64,000 nucleotides of DNA from positions 1,724,006-1,788,005 of the forward strand of contig NC_012751.1 in assembly GCF_000021705.1 (NCBI RefSeq), in the 5' to 3' direction. A program made the position numbers and the translations under genes. The notes under the pieces are model-generated. The model made no database searches. It had not been told where the DNA came from and saw only the letters and a list, made by a program, of their open reading frames with translations. The DNA comes from Candidatus Hamiltonella defensa 5AT (Acyrthosiphon pisum). Lineage in GTDB: Bacteria; Pseudomonadota; Gammaproteobacteria; Enterobacterales; Enterobacteriaceae. This document shows positions 36,781 to 46,400 of the stretch, in pieces. The first letter of the stretch is position 1, and each line of letters starts with the position of its first letter.

Positions 36781-38358
36781 ATGATAAAAAATATTGATCG
36801 TCATCGTATTTTAATTTTAGATTTTGGCTCGCAATACACTCAACTACTGGCCCGGCGCATCCGTGAAATGGGTGTTTATTCTGAATTATGGCCTTGGGAT
36901 GTAGCAGCTGAGAGAATTCAAGCATTTCATCCTCAAGGCATTATCCTCTCTGGAGGACCAGAAAGCGCCACTGAAAATGACACTCCTAGAGCACCAGACA
37001 TCATCTTTACTTTAGGGGTGCCTGTTTTAGGGATCTGTTATGGTATGCAAACTATGGCGATTCAATTAGGCGGAACCGTTTCGAATACACATCAAGGCGA
37101 ATTTGGTTATGCCCCGCTGGCTCTGAAAAACAAGAATGCCTTAATAGATGGTCTTGAAGATTTTGTGAACGCCAACAACGAACCCTGTTTAAAAGTCTGG
37201 ATGAGCCATGCGGATAAAGTCACAAAGCTTCCAGAACATTTCACCTGTATAGCCAGCACAGAAACTTGCCCTATTGCGATCATGGCGCATCCCGAAAAAC
37301 ATTTTTATGGTGTTCAGTTTCACCCAGAAGTGACCCATACCCTTCAAGGGCAATCTCTATTAAAACGTTTTGTGCTACAAATTTGCCAATGCGAACCCCT
37401 ATGGACGCCTCGGAATATTATCGATCAAACGCTTTCAGAGTTAAAAGATCAAATCGGTGACGATCAAGTGATTCTTGGTTTATCTGGCGGGGTGGATTCT
37501 GCTGTCACGGCAATACTTTTGCATCGTGCGATTGGAAAAAGTTTAACCTGTGTTTTTGTGGATAATGGTTTATTACGTTTAAATGAATCACAGCAGGTAT
37601 TAAATATCTTTCAAGATCAATTTGGCCTCAATATCATTCATGTGTCGGCGGCCAATCGTTTTATGAATGCATTAAAGGGTATCCAGGATCCTGAAAAAAA
37701 ACGTAAAGTCATTGGCCGTGTTTTTGTAGACATTTTTGATGAACAAGCCGCAAAACAAAAGGGGGTGAAATGGTTGGCTCAGGGCACGATTTATACCGAT
37801 TTGGTTGAATCTGCGGCTTCTGGTACTGCGAAATCACACTTGATCAAATCTCATCATAACGTAGCGGGTTTACCCAAAGAAATGAAACTCGGTTTGATCG
37901 AACCACTGAAAGAACTATTTAAAGACGAAGTACGTCAATTGGGCTTAGAACTGGGTCTTCCTAATGCAATGTTACACCGACATCCTTTCCCGGGGCCTGG
38001 TTTGGGTGTTCGTGTTTTAGGCGAAGTGAAACAGGAATACTGTGATTTATTACGTCAGGCGGATGCGATTTTTATTCAAGAGCTTCAAAAAGCGGAGCTA
38101 TATCAAAAAGTCAGCCAGGCTTTTGCGGTTTTTTTACCGATACGCTCTGTTGGCGTCATGGGGGATGGTCGTAAATATGAATGGGTGATTGCGTTACGAG
38201 CGATAGAAACCGTAGATTTTATGACAGCACATTGGGCTGAACTTCCTTATGATTTGTTGGGGCGTGTCTCAAACCGAATTATTAATGAGGTTAAAGGCAT
38301 TTCTCGGGTGGTATATGACATCAGTGGAAAACCCCCTGCCACCATCGAATGGGAGTAA
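36781..38358 (+). CDS. guaA: GMP synthase (glutamine-hydrolysing)
   Basis: GuaA aminates XMP to GMP using glutamine and ATP. From the ATG at 36781 it has 525 residues, the exact E. coli length. The N-terminal class I amidotransferase shows GICYGMQTMA with the nucleophile Cys and QFHPEVTHT with the catalytic His and Glu. The ATP-pyrophosphatase P-loop is LGLSGGVDSAVTAILL. The C-terminal dimerisation domain ends GKPPATIEWE. An ATG at 36715 in frame would add 22 residues lacking homology. Confidence 0.97.
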   Translation: MIKNIDRHRILILDFGSQYTQLLARRIREMGVYSELWPWDVAAERIQAFHPQGIILSGGPESATENDTPRAPDIIFTLGVPVLGICYGMQTMAIQLGGTVSNTHQGEFGYAPLALKNKNALIDGLEDFVNANNEPCLKVWMSHADKVTKLPEHFTCIASTETCPIAIMAHPEKHFYGVQFHPEVTHTLQGQSLLKRFVLQICQCEPLWTPRNIIDQTLSELKDQIGDDQVILGLSGGVDSAVTAILLHRAIGKSLTCVFVDNGLLRLNESQQVLNIFQDQFGLNIIHVSAANRFMNALKGIQDPEKKRKVIGRVFVDIFDEQAAKQKGVKWLAQGTIYTDLVESAASGTAKSHLIKSHHNVAGLPKEMKLGLIEPLKELFKDEVRQLGLELGLPNAMLHRHPFPGPGLGVRVLGEVKQEYCDLLRQADAIFIQELQKAELYQKVSQAFAVFLPIRSVGVMGDGRKYEWVIALRAIETVDFMTAHWAELPYDLLGRVSNRIINEVKGISRVVYDISGKPPATIEWE

Positions 38359-38517
38359 AAATTCTCACGCATACCCGCCCAAACTCGCTGATGGTTTCGC
38401 AATGATCAGTTTGGGAGCCTCAACTATCCAGACGGATCGTACAGAACCTATGGCCAATTTGGCTTTATCAAGGTTTATGATGCCTTAGCCTCACTTTTAC
38501 AAAAATCGGTGGAATAA
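38359..38517 (+). pseudogene. possible gene fragment downstream of guaA
   Basis: After an in-frame TGA, a frame on the plus strand reads WFRNDQFGSLNYPDGSYR, TYGQFGFIKVYDALASLL, QKSVE and stop (38515-38517). This looks protein-like, with repeated aromatic/Gly pattern, but has no start codon and overlaps the end of pgpA by 21 bp. I do not recognise the parent family. It is probably the tail of a lost gene, or chance. Confidence 0.3.
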
Positions 38518-38979
38518 AAAAAGCATCATAGCGGCAAAAAAACCGGCAATGACGTCATCAAGCATAATGCCAAGGCCGCCTCGTATATGACGATCAATCA
38601 CACGAATAGGAAAGGGTTTCCAAATATCAAAAAGCCGGAAGAGAAGAAAACCCACCGTGATCCATAACGGAGTGTGCGCCTCTTTCGGTAAGAGGCTGAG
38701 TGTGATCCATAAACCCACGAATTCATCCCAAACGATACAACTAGGGTCATCAACGCCCATCTCTTTGGCGGTTCGGCCACACAGATAAATCCCAAAGCCA
38801 AAGCTGAGGATGAGACAGATGATATAAAAAGGGTTGGGCAGAGCTATCAATACAAACCAAAATGGGATGGCCGCGAGCGATCCCATGGTTCCTGGGGCAA
38901 AAGAAGAAAGACCGCTTCCAAAGCCGGTTGCGAGTAAATGGACAGGATTGCTCATACGCAAATTTTTTTCTTTAAACAC
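38497..38979 (-). CDS. pgpA: phosphatidylglycerophosphatase A
   Basis: PgpA dephosphorylates phosphatidylglycerophosphate to phosphatidylglycerol, the lipid used by Lgt. It is an inner-membrane protein with four hydrophobic segments. Family motifs are NPVHLLATGFGSGLSSFAPGTMGSLAAIPFW, DPSCIVWDEFVGLWIT, LFRLFDIWKPFPI and GGLGIMLDDVIAG. The 160 residues are slightly short of the E. coli 172; a start at 38955 is also possible. It is the last gene of the leftward ribH-nusB-thiL-pgpA cluster, 2 bp after thiL. Confidence 0.95.
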   Translation of the reverse strand: MFKEKNLRMSNPVHLLATGFGSGLSSFAPGTMGSLAAIPFWFVLIALPNPFYIICLILSFGFGIYLCGRTAKEMGVDDPSCIVWDEFVGLWITLSLLPKEAHTPLWITVGFLLFRLFDIWKPFPIRVIDRHIRGGLGIMLDDVIAGFFAAMMLFLFHRFL

Positions 38980-38981
38980 GG

Positions 38982-39989
38982 CTATTCTCTGCGGTAAGTA
39001 TCAAAATGATCGTAACCTGTGATATTGGAGATCTTCATTGAAACCGGCTCTCCATCACGAAAAAATGTGATTTTTCCAGAAAAGTCCGACACAACTTCAC
39101 CCACCTTTGTATAAAACACTTCAGGGCCTCTGCATCGCTGAAACAGGTTTTCTAAAATGTGTGAGTATTGAGGTGAGAGAGTAAAACAAAGCTCGTAATC
39201 CTCGCCACCACTCAAAGCCCAACGCAGGGCTTGTTCATGATTTGAATATGTTTTTAAAGCAGGCGAATAAGGCAATTGAGATAATTCAATATGAGCCCCG
39301 CATTGACTGGCATTTAAAATATGTTGTAAATCAGAGATAAATCCATCTGAGATGTCAATTGCTGAATGGGCTAAACCGTTCAACGCCTTTCCTTGAAATA
39401 TCCTCGCTTGTGGGCGTAAATGGCGCTTAATCAAAAAACGCTTGTCAGCCTCATCGCTGATAGTCACGGTATTTTTTAAGATGGCTAAACCGGCGGCGCT
39501 GTCACCTAAAGTGCCTGTGACATAAATTCCATCGCCTTTTTTTGCTCCGCTGCGGGTTAATCCTCCCTTTTCAATCAATAGGCCCTGAATGGTTAAAGTA
39601 AGGCTTAAAGGCCCACGGGTGGTATCTCCGCCAATTAACTGCATGCGATACGCTTCAAGTTGTTCAAAAAGCATATCGCTAAATGTTTGTAACCAGGGTT
39701 CGTCGATACGCGGCAAAGTTAACGCCAAAGACAACCAGGCAGGCTCAGCCCCCATGGCCGCCAAATCACTTAAATTGATCATAAAGGCTTTATAAGCCAA
39801 ATCAGCGGGATCAATATCTGGTAAAAAATGCACCCCGGAAACCAATGTGTCCGTACTGACCGCGATTCGCCTTTTTTTTTCAGTAGAAAGTAAAGCGCAA
39901 TCATCTCCTATGCCGAGCTCGACATCCTCACGAATAAAACTTTTTCGATTAAAATAGCGAGAAATCAGGTCAAATTCACTGCGAGGCAT
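38982..39989 (-). CDS. thiL: thiamine-monophosphate kinase
   Basis: ThiL phosphorylates thiamine monophosphate to the active cofactor thiamine diphosphate, needed for example by SucA. From the ATG at 39989, with GGAG about 6 bp upstream, it has 335 residues (E. coli 325). Metal and ATP motifs are VELGIGDDCALL, STDTLVSGVHFLPDIDPADLAYKA, NLSDLAAMGAEPAW, QLIGGDTTRGPLS and SALSGGEDYELCF-type (ALRWALSGGEDYELCF). The open frame extends to 40043 and overlaps nusB, but the family starts at MPRSEFDLISRYF. Confidence 0.95.
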   Translation of the reverse strand: MPRSEFDLISRYFNRKSFIREDVELGIGDDCALLSTEKKRRIAVSTDTLVSGVHFLPDIDPADLAYKAFMINLSDLAAMGAEPAWLSLALTLPRIDEPWLQTFSDMLFEQLEAYRMQLIGGDTTRGPLSLTLTIQGLLIEKGGLTRSGAKKGDGIYVTGTLGDSAAGLAILKNTVTISDEADKRFLIKRHLRPQARIFQGKALNGLAHSAIDISDGFISDLQHILNASQCGAHIELSQLPYSPALKTYSNHEQALRWALSGGEDYELCFTLSPQYSHILENLFQRCRGPEVFYTKVGEVVSDFSGKITFFRDGEPVSMKISNITGYDHFDTYRRE

Positions 39990-40036
39990 CTGTACTCCAA
40001 AAATTTCAAAAAGATCATCTCTCTTTAAATACAACC

Positions 40037-40492
40037 TCAACAAACTGATTGATAAGGCCCATTTTGTGATCTAATTTGCATTCTTTTTCGAATAATGGGC
40101 GCCGCTTTATCCAGGACACCATTAATAAATTTATGACTGTCGTCAGCACCAAAGGTTTTCCCCAATTCAATCGCCTCATTAATGGTGACTTTATAGGGCA
40201 CATCATCACGCTTATTCAATTCAAACATCGCCAAGCGCAAAATGGCTTTTTCTATTTGACCTAATTCCTGAAATTGACGAGAAAGATAAGGGGTCATCAA
40301 GGTATCCAGAGCTTCCACATCAGAGGCAACACCCAATAATACATGACGAAAATAAGCGATATCTGCTCCTTGCGTTTCTTGATCGGCCAAGAAGGATAAC
40401 TCAACTTCTGCTATATCATTTTGAGATACTTGCCAGGCATAGAGGGCTTGTACGACACATTCGCGTGCACGGCGACGAGCAGAAGGGTTCAC
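40037..40492 (-). CDS. nusB: transcription antitermination factor NusB
   Basis: NusB with NusE binds boxA RNA and supports antitermination of rRNA operons. The all-helical protein shows SARRRARECVVQALYAWQVSQND, PYLSRQFQELGQIEKAILRLAMFEL, VPYKVTINEAIELGKTFGADDSHKFINGVLDKAAP. Its 151 residues exceed the E. coli 139 by a C-terminal tail (QIRSQNGPYQSVC). It sits 11 bp after ribH in the conserved ribH-nusB-thiL-pgpA order. Confidence 0.96.
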   Translation of the reverse strand: MNPSARRRARECVVQALYAWQVSQNDIAEVELSFLADQETQGADIAYFRHVLLGVASDVEALDTLMTPYLSRQFQELGQIEKAILRLAMFELNKRDDVPYKVTINEAIELGKTFGADDSHKFINGVLDKAAPIIRKRMQIRSQNGPYQSVC

Positions 40493-40503
40493 AACGTTCT
40501 CCT

Positions 40504-41001
40504 TTAAATGTTTGTTGAATGATTAAGATTGATGGTTTGAATGAGATTGATCATTTCGAGGGCGGCTATAGCGGCATCTGCGCCTTTATTACCGGCTTTC
40601 GTGCCGGCACGTTCAATGGCTTGCTCAATATTCTCTGTTGTCAGCACACCGAAAGCCACAGGGGTATCGGTACTGATTGCAATCTGAGATAAACCGGCGC
40701 TGCATTCACCCGCCACATAATTAAAATGAGTGGTACTACCACGGATCACGGTGCCTAATGCCACGACGGCCTGGTAATTTTTTGTTTGTATTAATGTTTT
40801 TACGATGAGAGGCAACTCATAAGCGCCAGGAACCCAAACGACGGTGATATTTTCTTCGGGAATCTGCCCGATACGTTGCAAAGCATCGAGTGCTCCGCTG
40901 AGCAGGCTATCATTAATAAAACGATTAAAACGCGCGATAGCGATGGCGATTTTGGCATTTGGAGCCACCAAAGTGCCTTTGATGATTTTGATTTTATTCA
41001 T
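40504..41001 (-). CDS. ribH: 6,7-dimethyl-8-ribityllumazine synthase
   Basis: This enzyme (also called RibE in E. coli) condenses the ribityl-pyrimidine with 3,4-dihydroxybutanone phosphate, the penultimate step of riboflavin synthesis; it forms an icosahedral shell. Motifs are IAIARFNRFINDSLLSGALDAL, VVWVPGAYELPL, VALGTVIRGSTTHFNYVAGECS with the catalytic His, and PVAFGVLTTENIEQAIERAGTKAGNKGADAA. The 165 residues slightly exceed the E. coli 156. It leads the leftward operon, with nusB 11 bp behind. Confidence 0.96.
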   Translation of the reverse strand: MNKIKIIKGTLVAPNAKIAIAIARFNRFINDSLLSGALDALQRIGQIPEENITVVWVPGAYELPLIVKTLIQTKNYQAVVALGTVIRGSTTHFNYVAGECSAGLSQIAISTDTPVAFGVLTTENIEQAIERAGTKAGNKGADAAIAALEMINLIQTINLNHSTNI

Positions 41002-41138
41002 GAAAATAGACCTTTTTTATTTTAATAGGCACATTATACCTGTGTTTTATATATATATGCACTTAATTCATAGAGCCTCTGATAAATTGATGATGGCCAA
41101 ACGATTTCAATTGAGTTAAGAATCCGAATGAGTTTACT

Positions 41139-41275
41139 ATGAGTTATTCACTTGATTTTATTGAAAAAAATTCGCCGTATTCGAGAGCACGAAAAACTGA
41201 TTCTCATAAAGACTGACAAGCGGTTTGAAATAGGGACAGATACTCTGACCTGCTGGTTATGGAAACAAGGGATGA
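41139..41275 (+). mobile_element. degraded IS630-type remnant
   Basis: From ATGAGTTATTC at 41139 about 140 bp resemble the 5' end of the IS630 transposase gene (copies at 18017 and 42637), including GTATTCGAGAG and GGGACAGATACTCTGA, but with many changes and stops. It represents an older or different IS630 relative whose remainder is gone, next to the 3' end of the toxin gene. Confidence 0.7.
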
Positions 41276-41279
41276 GGCG

Positions 41280-42577
41280 TTAAAATGACATTACCGGTAT
41301 CACTGTCTGTAAAATGTGCTCTCTATCCACATGGAATACTTGCTCTGCCTCTGAAAATTCAGGCGTGATTTGCCTCAATTGGCTTAAGATATGATCCCCA
41401 TTTTTCGTGCTCATATGAGGGAACAAGTGATCTTGAACGAAGTCGGGTTCATGTTTAGCATTGACGCTCACTGTGTGCACACGCCCTCCCTTATCTATGA
41501 TGGAAAGATGTCTATAGCTTTCCTCTATCATAAAATTCATCAGACGTAGATTGACATGTTCTGCAGGGGCATAGAAATGACTTAAAATCACATCGTCGTC
41601 ATCTTGTGTGATCCGAATATCCTTCAGTAAAAAAGGCAACAGTATAATATCTTGCTCCGGCGACCCCGTTTTAGGCGCATCATAATTATGAATGCGCACT
41701 TCTTCCGTGGGTCGGTCTGTCTTCGATGATGTACACATCTCTGCCTCCTTTGCCTTCCAGGATATCTTCGCCTGTTTTGCTGTGTAAGATGTTGCTGAGC
41801 TCATTTCCCTGTAAATCATCATCAAAACCCGTTTCTTGAGCGACCAATCTCAAAAAATCCGGCAATATTTTTTTTTCGCCACTGATATCGATCATCCCTG
41901 TTTGTTTCTGCCCGGACATTTTTTGAATGATGAAGGGTTTTTTTAGGCTGTCGGTTTTAGGCAGAGACAATTTTTGATCAAAGTTTGGTGCATATGTTGC
42001 CATTAAAATGAGAGTCTCAGGTTCATCTTTATTGGGATCAAATGCGATTTCAGCAGGTAAGCCCGAGAAGATCACGCCATCCTTGGTATAAAAAATATAT
42101 TGGCTGGTTAACCTTCGTTTTTTTGGCTCAAACGCGGAATAAAGATGAAATAACGTTAAAGTGGTGATACTTTGATTGTCATTGTTTAGTTCAATGAACA
42201 GATGCTGCTTGATTCTCTTTATACTGATGATTTGGGTCACGGAATAATCCAAAAAAACATGACTCAATGTGTCTGGATCGTCATCTTCTTCAATGATTAA
42301 TAACGCCGCCTCGCCGTCGGTATTTTGTAAAACACGATAAGAATCTGTGCCTTTTCCTCCATCTAATTTGCCGGCCTGCGCCACTAAAATATCATTCCCA
42401 TCGAACCCCATCAATTTATCTTTCCCCCCCTTCCCATTCAGGATATTGGATTGAGCGTTACCCAAAATCACATCGTCCGTTTCTGCGCAGGTCTCTATAT
42501 GATCGATATTTTTCAATACGGCGATTTTTTGATGTTCATGGGTAAAATAAAAAGCGTTTTCCTGCAGATTGACATAG
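41280..42577 (-). pseudogene. 3' part of the large toxin gene (RTX-like repeats), frameshifted and cut off by IS630
   Basis: The minus-strand frame runs from the IS630 junction at 42577 (YYVNLQENAFYFTHEHQ) through RTX-like nonapeptides: DDVILGNAQSNILNGKGGKDKLMGFDGNDILV and later DDLQGNELSNILHSKTGEDILEGKGGRD. At 41710-41717 the 4-base unit GGTC is present twice. Removing one copy restores EDRPTEEVRIHNYDA and the frame then runs to the stop at 41280. Joined across the IS (one TA removed), the 43484-47533 part continues exactly in frame, adding 431 codons. RTX repeats bind calcium and are typical of large secreted toxins. Confidence 0.85.
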
Positions 42578-42579
42578 TA

Positions 42580-43481
42580 TAGCTAAGCGATTTAATTTTA
42601 GTTACAATATAAAGAACTAATTAGCATGAGGTCACTATGAGTTATTCAGTGGATTTTCGTCAAAAAGTCCTGAGTATTCGAGAGAAAGAAGGACTGAGCA
42701 TCAGAGCAACGGCGAAGCGTTTTCACGTAGGTACAGATACTCTCAGGCGTTGGCTCAAGCGAATAGAACCGAAACCCTCGGGTCCGCGTCGAGGCAAGAT
42801 GGATAAAGAGGCGTTTATCAAAGATGTGGCAGAGTATCCAGATAGCTATCAACGGGAACGGGCGGCCCGTTTCGGGGTGTGCCCCAAAGCCATCTGGCAA
42901 GCATTGAAAAGATGGGGTCTGACCTATAAAAAAAACTCTGCGTCATCCCAAGGCAAACGAAGAGGCACGACAGGGGTTCCAGGAAAAAATCGCGGGGTAT
43001 CAAAAGCAGGGTAAATCTCTGGTTTATCTCGATGAGAGCGGCTTTGCTCACGATATGCCCCGCCTCTACGGATACGCTACACGAGGTCAACGCTGTTTTG
43101 GGACTCACGATTGGCAGGCTAAGGGCCGCACTAACGTCATTGGTGCCTTATTAGGGGTCACTCTCATCGCGGTGGGCCTCTTTAACTGCTCCATTAACAG
43201 CGATGTTTTTTATGCCTGGGTCACTCAGCTGCTCCTACCCGCTCTTCCTCATCCGTGCGTGATGATGATGGATAACGCTTCTTTCCACAAGCGAAAAGAT
43301 ATTCAACACGCCATTCTCAACGCCGGTCATTCTATTGAATATTTGCCTCCTTATTCGCCCGAGTTCAACCCTATTGAGCACACATGGGCTCAAGCTAAAA
43401 GAAAAAGAAGAGAACTTCAATGCGACATCAATACCTTGTTTTCAGAACATATTATGTAACTATTCTTATGTCGTTTAGCTA
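42580..43481 (+). mobile_element. IS630-family insertion sequence, copy 2
   Basis: This 902-bp element has the same sequence and ends as copy 1 (17960-18861) and is flanked by TA at 42578-42579 and 43482-43483. It lies within the large toxin gene, in the opposite orientation to it. The toxin's first part stops at a TAA inside the IS after two extra residues. Confidence 0.93.
42637..43459 (+). CDS. IS630-family transposase in two frames (copy 2)
   Basis: It encodes the same two frames as copy 1: the HTH part 42637-43014, and the DDE part open from about 42935 to 43459, with VYLDESGF, MMMDNASFH and FNPIEHTW. The same A8 tract (42928-42935) separates them. Because an intact-looking element moved recently despite the break, either the frame is restored by slippage at A8 or another copy supplied transposase in trans. 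Confidence 0.85.
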
Positions 43482-43483
43482 TA

Positions 43484-46400
43484 TCCGCCTTGGGATGGCT
43501 TTTTGTTCGCTATCAGAGCATCAGTCCCTTTTACTCCATCGAATACGCTGGGTTGAGAAAGGGCCTTAGTGCCATTAAAAATAAACGTATCTGATTGATG
43601 TCCCCCCTTAAAATTTTTGACCCCATCACCGATGTCAAAGACATTACTTTTTTCTGGGTGGCCTGTCACCCCATCGTTTCCGGCTCCTAAAAAAAAATAA
43701 ATTTTAGCGAGATTTTTAAAATCAGAGGTATCGGATTTTACAACAGAAGCAGAGAGCGATGACGAACTGGAAGGTTCGACCGGTCTTTTTAAAGATAAAA
43801 TGCTCTCTGAATGTGCATCAGTGTCAAGGGATATCTGATCATCAGTCGGTAAAAGTCCTTCGATATCGTAAAATTTGTACTCACTGTCTTCTAAACGCAG
43901 ATCAGCATAGACAGCTCGATGCCCCAATTTTTGGGTTTGATAGTCTGATAATATGGTTTGAGCCTGTGAGGGCAGTATTTTATCTTTAATGCTGTCGATG
44001 AATAAATATTGATTCAGGGGTATGGATGGGCTGCTCAACATAGTCCATTTTTTCCCCGTTAACTTTTGATAGGGATGTTCACTTAACATGATTTCTCCCA
44101 TGCTGTAATACACCGCCTCTATTTGCTTATCTGAATCCAGTAATGCTTGAAAATTTTTTTTGAATTGGTCATGAACATTTTTTTTAGCTTGTTCTTTTGC
44201 CTGTCCTTTCGTAACCTGATTAGTGACCTCGACGTCAATGTCTGCGCCCCAAAAACTCAACCAACCCGTCCGTAATTTTTGTAACCCCGTCAAGTTGGTG
44301 TAGCGCTCGATTTGTTGAATTTGACGAACTGAGAGATACATTCCCCCGACGACAGCCGTCAAAACGCCTAAGGCGATACCGACCGCGCCACTCACTAACG
44401 CCATTTTTCCAGCTAAGGCGAGTAATGCCAGACCGCTGGCGATAGTGATCGAAGCACTTAAAGAAGAAACGGCGAGACTGACCTGTAAATCTTGTCGAAC
44501 ATCCGGATCAGTGACCGTTTTCAGCTCAGTGCCTGCTTTGTGGGCTTGATAAATATCGAAAGCGGCACCCAGCATATTTAAGCAGGCGCCTCCATATCGA
44601 ACCAGATTCATTCCAGCTGCATACTGAAAACGCTGCATTCTAGATGCAAGCACTCGAAAAGACTGAGAAGAGAATTTTTCAATCAGGTGATGCCCCAGTT
44701 TTTTCGAACTTAATTCTAAACATACACTCCCCACATCGTACACAATGCTCGCTATGGCCAGTTGAGCTTCCAGCTCCAATACGTGTTTTTGAGAGTGATT
44801 GAGTTGTTCGGAAGAACGACGACTCCAGTAATGAGACAAAAGTGTTAAAGATCGGATCCAGGAGATCCCTTTATTGACCTGACCCAACATACCGACTGTA
44901 CGAAATAGCTTTGAAAACTCAAGGCTGTTCTTGTTTGTCTGCGTTTTAACCGGCTTAAGGGGCGATAAAAACATGGACTCTCTATCCTCTTTGCTGATAA
45001 ATTGCTTCAATTTTTTAACAGAAGGAGATGTCAAAATCTGAGCAAAATTTAACTGATAAACATCCAGTAAAAAAGCACCATTTCTTGCAGAGAAGCTCCT
45101 TAAACACGCAAAATAGTCATTTAACATCGATTTAAGAATGTGACTTGTGTTTTGAGCATGATCATCAGTGAAAACGATTTCGCCAAAATTCGCATCATAG
45201 AGATACCAGTGGGTTTTTTGATCTGTGCCCTGACGTTTGGCTATCGTTAAAATATGTTCTCCCATGTGAAGCTGATAATACCCTGCCGTTTCATTAGCCA
45301 GTGTGTTAAAAAATTCAGCGGGTTTCTGCAACCCTTTTTTAATAAAGGCCCCCCTTTCTTCCAGCTCATGGATCAGACGCCCAAAAGTATTGATATCTTG
45401 ATCAGTGCTATCAAAAAATATTTTTTGGGCGTGGATTTCAGCATGAGTTTGAAATGCCTTCAGTAATTTTACGCGTAAATCTTTATCGCCCAGTCTGAGC
45501 ATGCTTAAATAAGCTAAACTCACTTTTTGCGCTTTTTGTTGTGCCACATCACTGCCGTCACCCATATAAATCCCTTGCATAACCGGATAAATTGCAGGAT
45601 GACTCGCTATCCTGGGAGTGTAGATTTTTATCAGGCTGTTCCAATGCATCATATTGTCGAAGACAAAATTTTGCCACTCAGAGAGGCGTTTTAAGGCAGT
45701 TTGGCCTGTTAAGCCTCTGAATTGACCATGAGTGTCACTCAATTCCATTAAACATTGAATTTGACCGATAAACTGAGAATAAAACAGGGGGTGCGACACT
45801 GTCTGGTTTAATCTTTTCCAGTCGAGTCTTCTTGAGGGAATGTGAAAAAACTCCGTTAATAGTTTGAGATCATGAGGACCAAATGAGATGTGATTGTTAG
45901 AGGCAATACCATTGATCAAGATCCAAATTCGCTGTAATTTTTCAGTTAAAAAAGAACCAGAAAAACTGATATTTTTTTGATCAGGGGTCATCTCTACGAG
46001 ATCTATCGGTCTATTTTGATTGATTTTTGGGGTGATATTACTTTGAGCACTTTTATCTGAATCCGCTTCCCGACGTATTTTGATGATCTTTAATTCAATG
46101 TCTAATTCTTGAGTCATCTCTCGAGCAGCTTCACGTAATAATGTGAAACTCCTGGACCCCTCTTTATTTTTAGGGTCATCAGAATCTATAAAAAACAGGC
46201 CGGTGATTTTAATGTTTTTTGTCACAGGATAATGGGGATAAATATTGACATCCGGTCGTCCCGTGACAAGCACGGTATTTCGCGTGAGGGTTTGATGAAT
46301 AATATCGTCAGGCGTACTGACTCGTTGTGGATAGGAAAATAATTGATTCGATAATAAACCATGACGGACCAATGCAGAGAGGGACCTGTTCTTTGTGTGC

